Source of the DNA: an uncultured Eubacteriales bacterium | Lineage (GTDB): Bacteria > Bacillota > Clostridia > Oscillospirales > Acutalibacteraceae | Length of the DNA stretch: 64,000 nt | Direction: 5' to 3' | Assembly (NCBI GenBank): GCA_934488615.1 | Contig: CAKSSJ010000010.1 | Location: 1 to 64,000, forward strand | Part shown: positions 51,314-58,875 of the stretch, piece by piece | Numbering within the stretch: the first letter of the stretch is position 1 | Layout: each line of letters begins with the position of its first letter | Made by a program: the position numbers and the translations under genes | Notes under the pieces: generated by a model | The model's input: only the letters and a program-made list of their open reading frames with translations | Told to the model about the DNA's origin: nothing | Database searches by the model: none

Positions 51314-52231
51314 TTATTTTATAAGCTCAACCTTTATTTCGTTTTCCTTTGCGAACAGCTCAGCCTTTGAGCCGGAGGTCGTTCTGATAACGAGATCCTT
51401 ATCGTTCTCACCCTCCGATTGAATGAAAGCGCTCTTGCTGATTTCAGTAACCGATGAAGGGATCGTAACGGTCTTTACAGCGGACTGAACAATAATTGCC
51501 GCTTCAATTTTTGTGACGGATTCGGGAACGGTAAACTGCTTAAGACTTGAACAGCCTGCGAAAATGCCCTGCGGAACAACCTTAACCTTGTTTGAGAAAG
51601 TAAAATCAGTCAGCTTTTTACATTCATAAAAAGCAAGCGAGTTTATTGTCTCGACCGTTTCGGGGCATACATACTTTTCAAAGTCGGCATAAGGAAGCGC
51701 AAAATACAGTGTTTTCATATCCGAGGAAAATAAAACGTCATCTTGAACTGCAAAATTTCCGCCGTCCTCGACCTCAACCTTTTTAAGTGCTGTACACCCT
51801 GCAAAAGGACTTCCGCCGAGCTTTTCAAGGCTCTTCGGGAGAACGATCTCCTCAAGTGAAGAGCAATCATTGAAGCAGCCCTCGTCGATATTAAGAATCG
51901 AATTTCCAAGCTTTACTGTTTTCAGCGATTTACAGCCTCGGAATGCGCTTTTTCCGATATATGTAACATTATTGCCTATGTCAATAGAAGTAATATCGCT
52001 GTTCTCAAAGGCAAGTGTATCAATCTGCGTAACCTTTTTACCTCTTATCTTGCTCGGAAGCTTTACGTCCTTGCGCTCTCCGCTGTAGCCTGTAATCATA
52101 ACGGTGCCCTTTTCCGTTCCGTCAACGGTGACAAAATCGGACTTGCTCCACTTAATGTAGAAAAAGAATGCCGACGTGCCGACAATTATAAAAGCAAGAG
52201 TAAAACAAAGAACCTTAATTGCATTTTTCAT
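51314..52231 (-). CDS. BspA-type leucine-rich-repeat surface protein
   Basis: 305 aa with an N-terminal membrane or signal segment (about 5-27), then LRR_5/BspA-type repeats: AFENSDITSIDIG, AFRGCKSLKTVKLG, CFNDCSSLEEIVLP, PFAGCTALKKVEV, AFYECKKLTDFTF and IFAGCSSLKQFTVP. Such proteins bind host or other surface ligands or simply act as scaffolds. It follows the oligo-1,6-glucosidase after 11 bp and is last in its operon. Probably stays membrane-anchored as no cell wall motif is present. Confidence 0.85.
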   Translation of the reverse strand: MKNAIKVLCFTLAFIIVGTSAFFFYIKWSKSDFVTVDGTEKGTVMITGYSGERKDVKLPSKIRGKKVTQIDTLAFENSDITSIDIGNNVTYIGKSAFRGCKSLKTVKLGNSILNIDEGCFNDCSSLEEIVLPKSLEKLGGSPFAGCTALKKVEVEDGGNFAVQDDVLFSSDMKTLYFALPYADFEKYVCPETVETINSLAFYECKKLTDFTFSNKVKVVPQGIFAGCSSLKQFTVPESVTKIEAAIIVQSAVKTVTIPSSVTEISKSAFIQSEGENDKDLVIRTTSGSKAELFAKENEIKVELIK

Positions 52232-52242
52232 TGTAAATCACC

Positions 52243-53916
52243 TTATTTAAACATATAAACTCTGACCTCGTATGGTTTGGTAACAAAGCCGTTTTTGACA
52301 ATTCTATTATCGGAGTAATTGCAAAGGACGAGCTTGCCCTTTGAAAGGTCGTAGCCCTTTGGAGCCTTAAACTTGACCGAGCCTTCCTTGAACGAGCAGA
52401 CAACGAGCACCCTTTCGCTGCCGAGTGTTCTCTCGTATGTGTAAAGGAACGGGTTCAAATGGTCATATTCCTTATATTTTCCGTAAATCAAAACCTCATT
52501 CTCTTTTCTGAGCTTAATGAGCTTTTTATAGAAATTCAGGATTGAATTCGGGTTGTTAATATCGTCCTCAACATTGATCTCCTTGTAATTCGGGTTGATA
52601 TTGAACCATGGCTTGCCGGTTGTAAAGCCTGCGTTATCCTCCTCAGACCATTGAACGGGAGTTCTTGCGTTTTCACGGCTGACATCCTTTGCGAGCTTCA
52701 AAAATCTCTTTTCGCTGTAGCCTAACTTTTTGAAGATACGCCAGTTATTGAAGGTCATTACGTCCTTACACTCAGAAAGACTGTCAAGAAGAATGTTTGT
52801 CATACCGATTTCCTGACCCTGGTAAATGAACGGAGTTCCGCAAAGGAGGAAATACATTGCCGCCAGCATTTTACCGCTTTCAACCCTATAATCAAGACTG
52901 CCGTAACGCTCAATAATTCTGGCATGGTCGTGATTTTCAATATAAAGGCAGTTCCATCCCCTGCCCTGTAAGCCGTACTGCCATTTTGAAAGCGTCGATT
53001 TAAGTTTGATAAGACTGAACGGTGTCTTGACCCAGTCAACCATAAAGCAGTTAGCATTCATATGCTCAAAGGAGATCATCATATTAAGCTTCTGATTCGG
53101 TCCCTCAGTCACAAAATCCTGTGCCATTTTCAAATCGGACATCGGGCCCTCGCCGACGGTGAAGCAATCGTAATGATCGTAAACATCGCGCTTGAATTCG
53201 TCAAGGTATTCCTCAAGATGCGGTCCGTGCTTGTAGTGCTCAACACCCGTCGCAACAGGAAGAGGTATTCCGTTCGGTAAGCCCTCTCTTTTTGAAATAA
53301 ACGTGATAACGTCCTCGCGGAAGCCGTCAACGCCCATATCAAGCCAATAACGCATGATGTCCTTGACCTCTTCGCGAACCTTGGGGTTATCCATGTTCAG
53401 GTCGGGCTGCTTCTTGGCAAAAACGTGAAGGTAATATTCGTCAATTTCAGGGTTATACTCCCATGCTCCGCCCTCAAAGGTTGAGAGCCAGTTGTTAGGA
53501 GGATTTTTTCCCCTGCCCTTGCGCCATATGTAATAATCATGATAAGGATTGTCAACGCTCTTGGCGCTCTCCTTGAACCATTCGTGCTCATCCGAGGTGT
53601 GGTTGACAACAAGATCCATAAAAACTCTCATGCCGCGTTCATGCGCGCCCTCAAGAACTTTTTTGAAATCGTCAAGAGTTCCGAACTCGGGATTTATATT
53701 TCTGTAATCCGAAATGTCATATCCGTAATCGGCATTCGGCGTCGGGTAAATCGGAGAAAACCATATTCCGTCAACTCCGAGATCCTTAAGATAGTCAAGC
53801 TTGGAATAAACACCCGGAAGATCGCCTATTCCGTCGCCGTTGCTGTCGCAAAAGCTTCTTGTCCAGATCTGGTAAACACACATTTCCTTGTACCATGTTT
53901 TTTTGATTTCAGACAT
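52243..53916 (-). CDS. Oligo-1,6-glucosidase (GH13)
   Basis: Cytoplasmic alpha-glucosidase hydrolysing isomalto-oligosaccharides. The GH13 barrel shows DLVVNHTS (101-108), GFREDVI (198-204) with nucleophile Asp202, acid/base Glu256 in TVGEGP and ENHD with Asp330. The Val right after the nucleophile is the residue known to favour alpha-1,6 bonds over alpha-1,4. 557 aa fits the family. It has its own promoter (53941-53969) and is followed by the leucine-rich-repeat gene. No transporter is adjacent. Confidence 0.92.
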   Translation of the reverse strand: MSEIKKTWYKEMCVYQIWTRSFCDSNGDGIGDLPGVYSKLDYLKDLGVDGIWFSPIYPTPNADYGYDISDYRNINPEFGTLDDFKKVLEGAHERGMRVFMDLVVNHTSDEHEWFKESAKSVDNPYHDYYIWRKGRGKNPPNNWLSTFEGGAWEYNPEIDEYYLHVFAKKQPDLNMDNPKVREEVKDIMRYWLDMGVDGFREDVITFISKREGLPNGIPLPVATGVEHYKHGPHLEEYLDEFKRDVYDHYDCFTVGEGPMSDLKMAQDFVTEGPNQKLNMMISFEHMNANCFMVDWVKTPFSLIKLKSTLSKWQYGLQGRGWNCLYIENHDHARIIERYGSLDYRVESGKMLAAMYFLLCGTPFIYQGQEIGMTNILLDSLSECKDVMTFNNWRIFKKLGYSEKRFLKLAKDVSRENARTPVQWSEEDNAGFTTGKPWFNINPNYKEINVEDDINNPNSILNFYKKLIKLRKENEVLIYGKYKEYDHLNPFLYTYERTLGSERVLVVCSFKEGSVKFKAPKGYDLSKGKLVLCNYSDNRIVKNGFVTKPYEVRVYMFK

Positions 53917-53940
53917 ATATTATCACCCCGATTTTTTTAT

Positions 53941-53969
53941 AGTATAACATATAAAATGCGTAAAGGCAA
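53941..53969 (-). promoter_or_regulatory. Sigma-A promoter of the oligo-1,6-glucosidase operon
   Basis: Minus strand TTGCCT (53969-53964), 17-nt spacer, TATACT (53946-53941), 25 bp before the ATG and immediately after the terminator of the small gene upstream. Confidence 0.65.
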
Positions 53970-53970
53970 C

Positions 53971-53998
53971 AAAAAAATGGCTGAACGTGTCAGCCATT
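53971..53998 (-). terminator. Terminator after the 91-aa gene
   Basis: On the minus strand AATGGCTGA (53998-53990) pairs with TCAGCCATT (53984-53976) around CACGT, followed by a T-run. Closes the single-gene unit. Confidence 0.85.
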
Positions 53999-54003
53999 AA
54001 AGA

Positions 54004-54279
54004 TTATAGAATACCTTCGTCACTAATTTGTTTTTTCGGTTCGTCGGTAATTTTCGGCGGATGGTAAAACCACATTGTAAACCAGCTGTGAAGCTTCAGT
54101 CCCTCAACCCAATGTCTCGGGAAGCCGCCGCTTTCGGCGCAAAGAAACGTCTCGTCCGACATCCGAAGATAAGCATGTCTCACTCTTCCGCCGCAAAGCT
54201 CACTGAGAGTATCAACACTTATCTGAACATCATTCATGTTATTCTCTTTTATGACCTTATTGACCTTAAAAGGATTCAT
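54004..54279 (-). CDS. Small hypothetical protein, 91 aa
   Basis: Family not recognised. Soluble; the N-terminal half is polar (MNPFKVNKVIKENN), then ELCGGRVRHAYLRMSD, a Trp/His/Phe-rich stretch HSWFTMWFYHPPK, and an acidic tail. Start set at ATG 54279, 12 nt after AAGGAG; the ATG at 54291 abuts that site. It has its own promoter (54306-54333) and terminator, so it is a real single-gene unit. Nothing nearby indicates its role. Confidence 0.65.
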   Translation of the reverse strand: MNPFKVNKVIKENNMNDVQISVDTLSELCGGRVRHAYLRMSDETFLCAESGGFPRHWVEGLKLHSWFTMWFYHPPKITDEPKKQISDEGIL

Positions 54280-54305
54280 ACTTTTTTTCATCTCCTTTTA
54301 TATAT

Positions 54306-54333
54306 ATTTTAGCATAAAAAAAGGAATAGTCAA
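54306..54333 (-). promoter_or_regulatory. Sigma-A promoter of the 91-aa gene
   Basis: Minus strand TTGACT (54333-54328), 16-nt spacer, TAAAAT (54311-54306) with extended TGC. Divergent from the dehydrogenase promoter. Confidence 0.65.
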
Positions 54334-54378
54334 ACGTATTCGAATAATAGATAAACTTTGAAAAAACTTTTTAAACTC

Positions 54379-54407
54379 TTCACAAATCGAAAAAAATATA
54401 TTATAAT
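54379..54407 (+). promoter_or_regulatory. Sigma-A promoter of the 2-hydroxyacid dehydrogenase
   Basis: Plus strand TTCACA (54379-54384), 17-nt spacer, TATAAT (54402-54407), 30 bp before the ATG. Confidence 0.7.
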
Positions 54408-54437
54408 TTGATTATACACTTTGATGGAGGTTACAAC

Positions 54438-55394
54438 ATGAAAATTGTAATATTGGACGCTTATACATCAAACCCGGGAGATCTCAGCTGGAGAAAGTTT
54501 GAACAGCTCGGCGAGCTTACGGTTTATGACAGGACAAGCCGCGAAGAAATCATCGAAAGATGTAAGGATGCCGACGCAGTACTTGACAACAAGGTTGTTC
54601 TTGACGATGAAATTCTTTCTCAGCTTCCGAAGCTCAAATATATCGGCATCCTTGCAACGGGATACAATATCGTTGACGTTGTTTCGGCAAGGAAGCACGG
54701 AATAACCGTCTGTAACGTTCCGACATATTCGACCTCTGCCGTAGCTCAGCTTACCTTTGCGATGATACTTGAATTCTATAACAGAGTATCTGTTCATGAC
54801 AGCGCAGTACATAACGGCGAATGGACCTCGTGCAAGGATTTCTGCTTTCAGAAAACTCCTTTGATCGAGCTGGCGGGAAAAACAATCGGTATCGTCGGAT
54901 TCGGTAAAATCGGCAATGAGGTTACCAAAATCGCAAACGCTTTCGGTATGAATATCCTTTGCAACGTGCATCATCCAAAGCCTCAGCCCGATTATAATGA
55001 TTTCAAATATGTATCTCTTGATGAGCTTGCAGAAAAAAGCGATATTATATCCTTCCACTGCCCGCTGACCGATGAAACAAAGGGCTTGGTCAATTCCGAT
55101 TTCATCGCTAAAATGAAGAGCAATGCAATTATTATCAACACCGCAAGAGGACCGATTATTGATGAAGCCGCACTTGCAGAGGCTTTAAATGACGGAAAAA
55201 TTGCAGGAGCGGCTGTTGACGTTCTCTCATGCGAGCCGCCGAAGGCTGACAATCCCCTGCTCTCGTGCAGGAACTGCATTATCACTCCGCATATCGCATG
55301 GGCGGGCTACGAAACAAGAGTTAGACTGCTTGACGTTGTGTATTCAAACCTTAAGGCATTTATTGACGGAAAGCCCGTAAACATCGTAAACTGA
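54438..55394 (+). CDS. D-2-hydroxyacid dehydrogenase (glycerate dehydrogenase-like)
   Basis: NADH-dependent reductase of 2-keto acids, closest in layout to hydroxypyruvate/glycerate dehydrogenase. The NAD-binding loop is GFGKIG (near 150), with catalytic residues in the order Arg (INTARGPIIDE), Glu (CEPP) and His (TPHIAWA). The start at 54438 (MKIVILD) has GGAGG 7 nt upstream; an upstream ATG at 54408 has none. 318 aa. Stand-alone gene with promoter and terminator. Confidence 0.9.
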   Translation: MKIVILDAYTSNPGDLSWRKFEQLGELTVYDRTSREEIIERCKDADAVLDNKVVLDDEILSQLPKLKYIGILATGYNIVDVVSARKHGITVCNVPTYSTSAVAQLTFAMILEFYNRVSVHDSAVHNGEWTSCKDFCFQKTPLIELAGKTIGIVGFGKIGNEVTKIANAFGMNILCNVHHPKPQPDYNDFKYVSLDELAEKSDIISFHCPLTDETKGLVNSDFIAKMKSNAIIINTARGPIIDEAALAEALNDGKIAGAAVDVLSCEPPKADNPLLSCRNCIITPHIAWAGYETRVRLLDVVYSNLKAFIDGKPVNIVN

Positions 55395-55401
55395 TTCTTT
55401 A

Positions 55402-55432
55402 CCTCCTCGTTTGTCAACGGGGAGGATTTTTT
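55402..55432 (+). terminator. Terminator after the dehydrogenase gene
   Basis: CCTCCTCG (55402-55409) pairs with CGGGGAGG (55418-55425, one mismatch-like G-U pair), followed by A and six Ts. Eight bases after the stop codon. Confidence 0.88.
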
Positions 55433-55468
55433 GTATCGGTCTGAAAATATAATGTCTTATTTCTCCAC

Positions 55469-55498
55469 TCATAATTCTCGTCCTTTTTTCATATGTAT
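55469..55498 (+). promoter_or_regulatory. Candidate sigma-E promoter of spoIVA
   Basis: TCATAAT (55469-55475) resembles the sigma-E -35, then exactly 14 nt, then CATATGTAT (55490-55498), which shares CATA with the -10 but not the rest. spoIVA is sigma-E dependent in Bacillus. The weak -10 keeps this tentative. Confidence 0.35.
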
Positions 55499-55535
55499 TA
55501 ACAAAAAATACAGAAACCCGAACGGAGGAGAATAA

Positions 55536-57020
55536 ATGTCAGCTGCAAGTACAAGCATTTACAAGGACATTCAAACGAGGACGGGCGGCGATATATATAT
55601 CGGCGTCGTCGGCCCTGTCAGAACAGGAAAATCCACCTTTATCAAAAGATTTATGGATTCTCTTGTGATTCCGAACATTGAGGATCAGAGCAAAAGAGAA
55701 AGAGCGACAGATGAGCTTCCGCAATCGGCTTCGGGAAGAACGATAATGACGACTGAGCCGAAATTCATTCCCGAGGACGCGGTTGAAATCAATCTGCCCG
55801 ATAACGCACATTTCAGCGTTAGAATGATAGACTGCGTCGGATATATTGTTCCGAGCTCTCTCGGCTACATTGAAAATGATCAGCCGCGTATGGTAAAAAC
55901 ACCGTGGTTTGACAAGGAGATCCCATTCAACATGGCGGCAGAAATCGGTACTCAAAAGGTTATCACGGAGCATTCAACAATCGGACTTGTTATCACGACG
56001 GACGGCTCAATAAGCGACATTCCGAGAGAGGAATACGCCGAAGCCGAGGAAAGGGTCGTCGGAGAGCTAAAGGAGCTTAACAAGCCGTTTATCGTGCTCC
56101 TCAACAGCACCGATCCCGACAGCGAGGCAACAAGAAAGATGGGCTGTGAGCTTTCGGGAAAGTATAATGTTCCCGTAATGCCCGTCAACTGCCTTGAGCT
56201 TGACGAAGAGAAAATCAAAGCTGTGCTTGCGCAGATTCTTTTTGAATTTCCGATTCAGGAGGTCTGCGTTGAGCTTCCGGGATGGGTCACATCTCTTGAT
56301 AAATCGCATTGGCTTAAACGCGATATCTTTGACAGCATAAAAAAAGAAGCCTCCGAGCTTTGCAGAATAAGGGATATAAACAGCTTTTCGGCTAAGCTGA
56401 ACAGCTGTAAATATCTCAGCAAGGTGCTCATGAACAGCCTTAATCTTTCTGACGGAAGCGCTGTTGTTACCGCAAACGTTGAAAGCGGAATGTTTTTCAA
56501 GATTCTTGCCGAAAAGACGAAGCTTGATATTGAAAACGAAGAGGATCTGATGAACTGTATCGGCGATCTGGCTGAAACGAAAAAATCCTTTGACAGAATT
56601 AAAAATGCCCTTGACGAGGTTGAGGCGACAGGCTACGGAATAGTGATGCCGACAATGGATGAGCTTCATCTTGAAGAGCCTGAAATAATGAAGCAGGGCG
56701 GCAAATACGGAGTTCGTTTAAAGGCATCGGCGCCGTCGATTCATATGATGAAGGTAAACACAAACACCGAGGTTGCGCCGCTGGTCGGCAGTGAATCGCA
56801 ATCCGAGGATCTTGTCATGTATCTTCTCAAGGAGTTTGAAGAGAATCCGACGCAGATATGGGAATCGAACATTTTCGGAAAATCCCTGCATGAGCTTGTA
56901 AACGAGGGACTGCACAATAAGCTGTTCAGAATGCCGACGGATGCGAGAATGAAGCTTCAGGAAACGCTTGAAAAGGTTATCAACGAGGGATGCAGCGGTT
57001 TAATTTGCATAATTTTATAA
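55536..57020 (+). CDS. spoIVA: Stage IV sporulation protein A
   Basis: ATP-hydrolysing, self-polymerising base layer of the spore coat, recruited to the forespore by SpoVM. The Walker A-type motif GPVRTGKST is at 26-34, and the N-terminal GTPase-like domain holds the switch regions (IDCVGYIVPSSLGY). The family C-terminus ends in EGCSGLICIIL. 494 aa against 492 in Bacillus. GGAGGAG lies 6 nt before the ATG. Expressed alone; spoVM is 45 kb away in this window. Confidence 0.97.
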   Translation: MSAASTSIYKDIQTRTGGDIYIGVVGPVRTGKSTFIKRFMDSLVIPNIEDQSKRERATDELPQSASGRTIMTTEPKFIPEDAVEINLPDNAHFSVRMIDCVGYIVPSSLGYIENDQPRMVKTPWFDKEIPFNMAAEIGTQKVITEHSTIGLVITTDGSISDIPREEYAEAEERVVGELKELNKPFIVLLNSTDPDSEATRKMGCELSGKYNVPVMPVNCLELDEEKIKAVLAQILFEFPIQEVCVELPGWVTSLDKSHWLKRDIFDSIKKEASELCRIRDINSFSAKLNSCKYLSKVLMNSLNLSDGSAVVTANVESGMFFKILAEKTKLDIENEEDLMNCIGDLAETKKSFDRIKNALDEVEATGYGIVMPTMDELHLEEPEIMKQGGKYGVRLKASAPSIHMMKVNTNTEVAPLVGSESQSEDLVMYLLKEFEENPTQIWESNIFGKSLHELVNEGLHNKLFRMPTDARMKLQETLEKVINEGCSGLICIIL

Positions 57021-57031
57021 CACTTTGTTTG

Positions 57032-57059
57032 TTGACAATCACAAAAATAGTAGTATAAT
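57032..57059 (+). promoter_or_regulatory. Sigma-A promoter of the antiporter gene
   Basis: TTGACA (57032-57037), 16-nt spacer, TATAAT (57054-57059): both hexamers match consensus. 53 bp before the ATG, no terminator between it and spoIVA. Confidence 0.8.
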
Positions 57060-57112
57060 ATGACCTTGTACAAAACAATGCTAATGTAAACAGTTAAAAG
57101 GAAGTTATTGAC

Positions 57113-58399
57113 ATGGATTTTGACGTATTGAAAATACTCTTTTACCTCGCCATAATCCTTCTTGCGACCAAGGGCATGGGAATTCTCTCGAGAATTCTCG
57201 GTTTGCCGCAGGTTGTCGGAATGGTAATTGCGGGACTGCTTATCGGACCTGCGATATTCAGTCAGATCGACGCATTCAGCTTCAACGGTATAATCAACCC
57301 GACGCAGGAGGAAATGGACGTTCTGAAAACATTTTCTCAAATCGGAGTTGTACTGATACTGTTCTCAAGCGGACTTGAGACGGATACAAAAGAGCTGAGA
57401 AAGAGCGGATTCGCCGCAACGATGGTCGCTTTGATGGGTGTAATTGTACCGATCGCGCTCGGAACGCTTGTAACAGGCTTCTTTATGGGCGGACTAAGCA
57501 CGCTTAAGGATCACGAGAAACTCATGAATGCGCTTCTTGTCGGCTGTATACTTGCCGCAACAAGCGTTGGTATTACAGTTGAAACACTGCGTGAGCTCGG
57601 CAAGCTTAAAACAAAGGTCGGAACGACGATTCTAAGCGCCGCAATTATTGACGATGTACTCGGTATTCTTGCACTCAGCCTGATAACAAGCTTTGACGGC
57701 GGCGGAAGTATCGGAATGACGCTTCTTAAATCTGTCGGCTTTTTTGTAATCGGCATAGGTCTCGGATTCCCGATAAAGTATCTTTTTGTTTGGATCTGCA
57801 AGCGCTATCCGCATACGAGAAGAACAAGCATTTTCGCCCTTGCAGTGTGCTTCCTTTACGCTTATGCCGCAGAAACATTTTTCGGAATTGCGGCAATTAC
57901 AGGCGCATTTCTTGCAGGAATCATGCTCAGCGGACTTAAGGATACGGACTTTGTTGACAAAAAGGTGCTTACCAACGGCTACATGATTTTTTCACCGATA
58001 TTCTTTGCATATATCGGAATAAGCGCAGATTTCAGTGCATTCAAGCCGTCAGACCTGCTTTTCGGTCTTGCGTTTGTTGCAGTCGGAATAATCGGAAAAA
58101 TTATCGGATGCGGCTCGGTTGCAAGGCTCTGCAAGTATAATACACGCGATTCCGCAACGATCGGCTTCGGAATGATAGCGCGAGGTGAGGTTGCCCTTGC
58201 AGTCTACACCACGGGACATTCGCTGATAAAGGACGGCGATGGCATCAATCCGCTTATCGCGACGATCATGCTCATCGTTATTTCCTCTATCCTCTGCCCG
58301 ATTCTGCTGAAGCTTGTTTTCGGCTCGCATAGGCACGAGGATTCGCACCCGACAAGACTTCACGATATTCAAACACATTCACTTGAGGGCGGATATTGA
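57113..58399 (+). CDS. CPA2-family cation/proton antiporter
   Basis: Na+ or K+/H+ exchanger with about 12 membrane helices over 428 aa. Family signatures: GLPQVVGMVIAGLLIGP near 27-43, SSGLETDTKEL, and IIDDVLGILAL with the paired Asp residues of the transport site. The short C-terminal tail is His/Asp-rich (HRHEDSHPTRLH), with no TrkA or universal-stress domain, unlike larger KefB/GerN forms. Strong promoter and its own terminator. Ion specificity unknown. Confidence 0.9.
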   Translation: MDFDVLKILFYLAIILLATKGMGILSRILGLPQVVGMVIAGLLIGPAIFSQIDAFSFNGIINPTQEEMDVLKTFSQIGVVLILFSSGLETDTKELRKSGFAATMVALMGVIVPIALGTLVTGFFMGGLSTLKDHEKLMNALLVGCILAATSVGITVETLRELGKLKTKVGTTILSAAIIDDVLGILALSLITSFDGGGSIGMTLLKSVGFFVIGIGLGFPIKYLFVWICKRYPHTRRTSIFALAVCFLYAYAAETFFGIAAITGAFLAGIMLSGLKDTDFVDKKVLTNGYMIFSPIFFAYIGISADFSAFKPSDLLFGLAFVAVGIIGKIIGCGSVARLCKYNTRDSATIGFGMIARGEVALAVYTTGHSLIKDGDGINPLIATIMLIVISSILCPILLKLVFGSHRHEDSHPTRLHDIQTHSLEGGY

Positions 58400-58411
58400 T
58401 ATAAAAATATA

Positions 58412-58457
58412 ACGAGCTGTGAAAGAACATATTTGTTCTTCACGGCTCGTTTTTTTG
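58412..58457 (+). terminator. Terminator after the antiporter gene
   Basis: A long stem (58412-58429 with 58434-58450, one bulge and one G-U pair) followed by seven Ts. Confidence 0.88.
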
Positions 58458-58470
58458 CTGTATTGCAATA

Positions 58471-58868
58471 GCCTTCTCCTTGAGGAGAAGGTGGGCGGCG
58501 GCTTGCGCCGCTCGGATGAGGTGGCGAATTTTCATCTCATTATTATAATAGCATAAGACTCGACCTTTTCCACCTCATCACCGTCTTACGACCCTCCCCT
58601 TGCATCAAGGGGAGGCTTGGAAAGTTTCTGCTGACTTAAAATCAAATAAAAAAATTCGCTTTCTATTCAGCCTCCCCTGATTGTTAGGGGAGGTGGCTTC
58701 GGCGGTTTGCGCCGAAGTCGGAGGGGTAAAGTTTGATAAATCCTTACCACCTCAGTCGGCTACGCCGCCAGCGTCGCGCTACGGCTCGGTCACGTCGCGG
58801 CTCTGACAGTCCACAGGACTGTCATTCACTAGCGCGCCGACACTTCGCTATCCTACAGGGTAGCCGAG
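58471..58868. repeat. Array of four GC-rich palindromic repeat modules
   Basis: This fills the gene-free stretch between the antiporter and the GH39-like gene. Module 1 (58471-58524) and module 3 (58670-58728) point one way; module 2 (58570-58616) and module 4 (58747-58868) the other. Each has a hairpin of CCTCCCCT/AGGGGAGG or CCTTCTCCTTGAGGAGAAGG type, a second GC-rich palindrome, and an end resembling GATGAGGTGG (module 4 is larger, with a GACAGTCC/GGACTGTC hairpin and an outer TCGGCTA/TAGCCGA pair). Between modules 1 and 2, and 2 and 3, lie AT-rich spacers. No coding content is convincing. Similar strings are common between genes in gut Clostridia. Confidence 0.75.
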
Positions 58869-58875
58869 ATTGTAT

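Noticed and set aside
58471..58868. Protein-coding gene in the repeat array
   Set aside because: No open frame with a ribosome binding site; the sequence is explained by palindromic modules.
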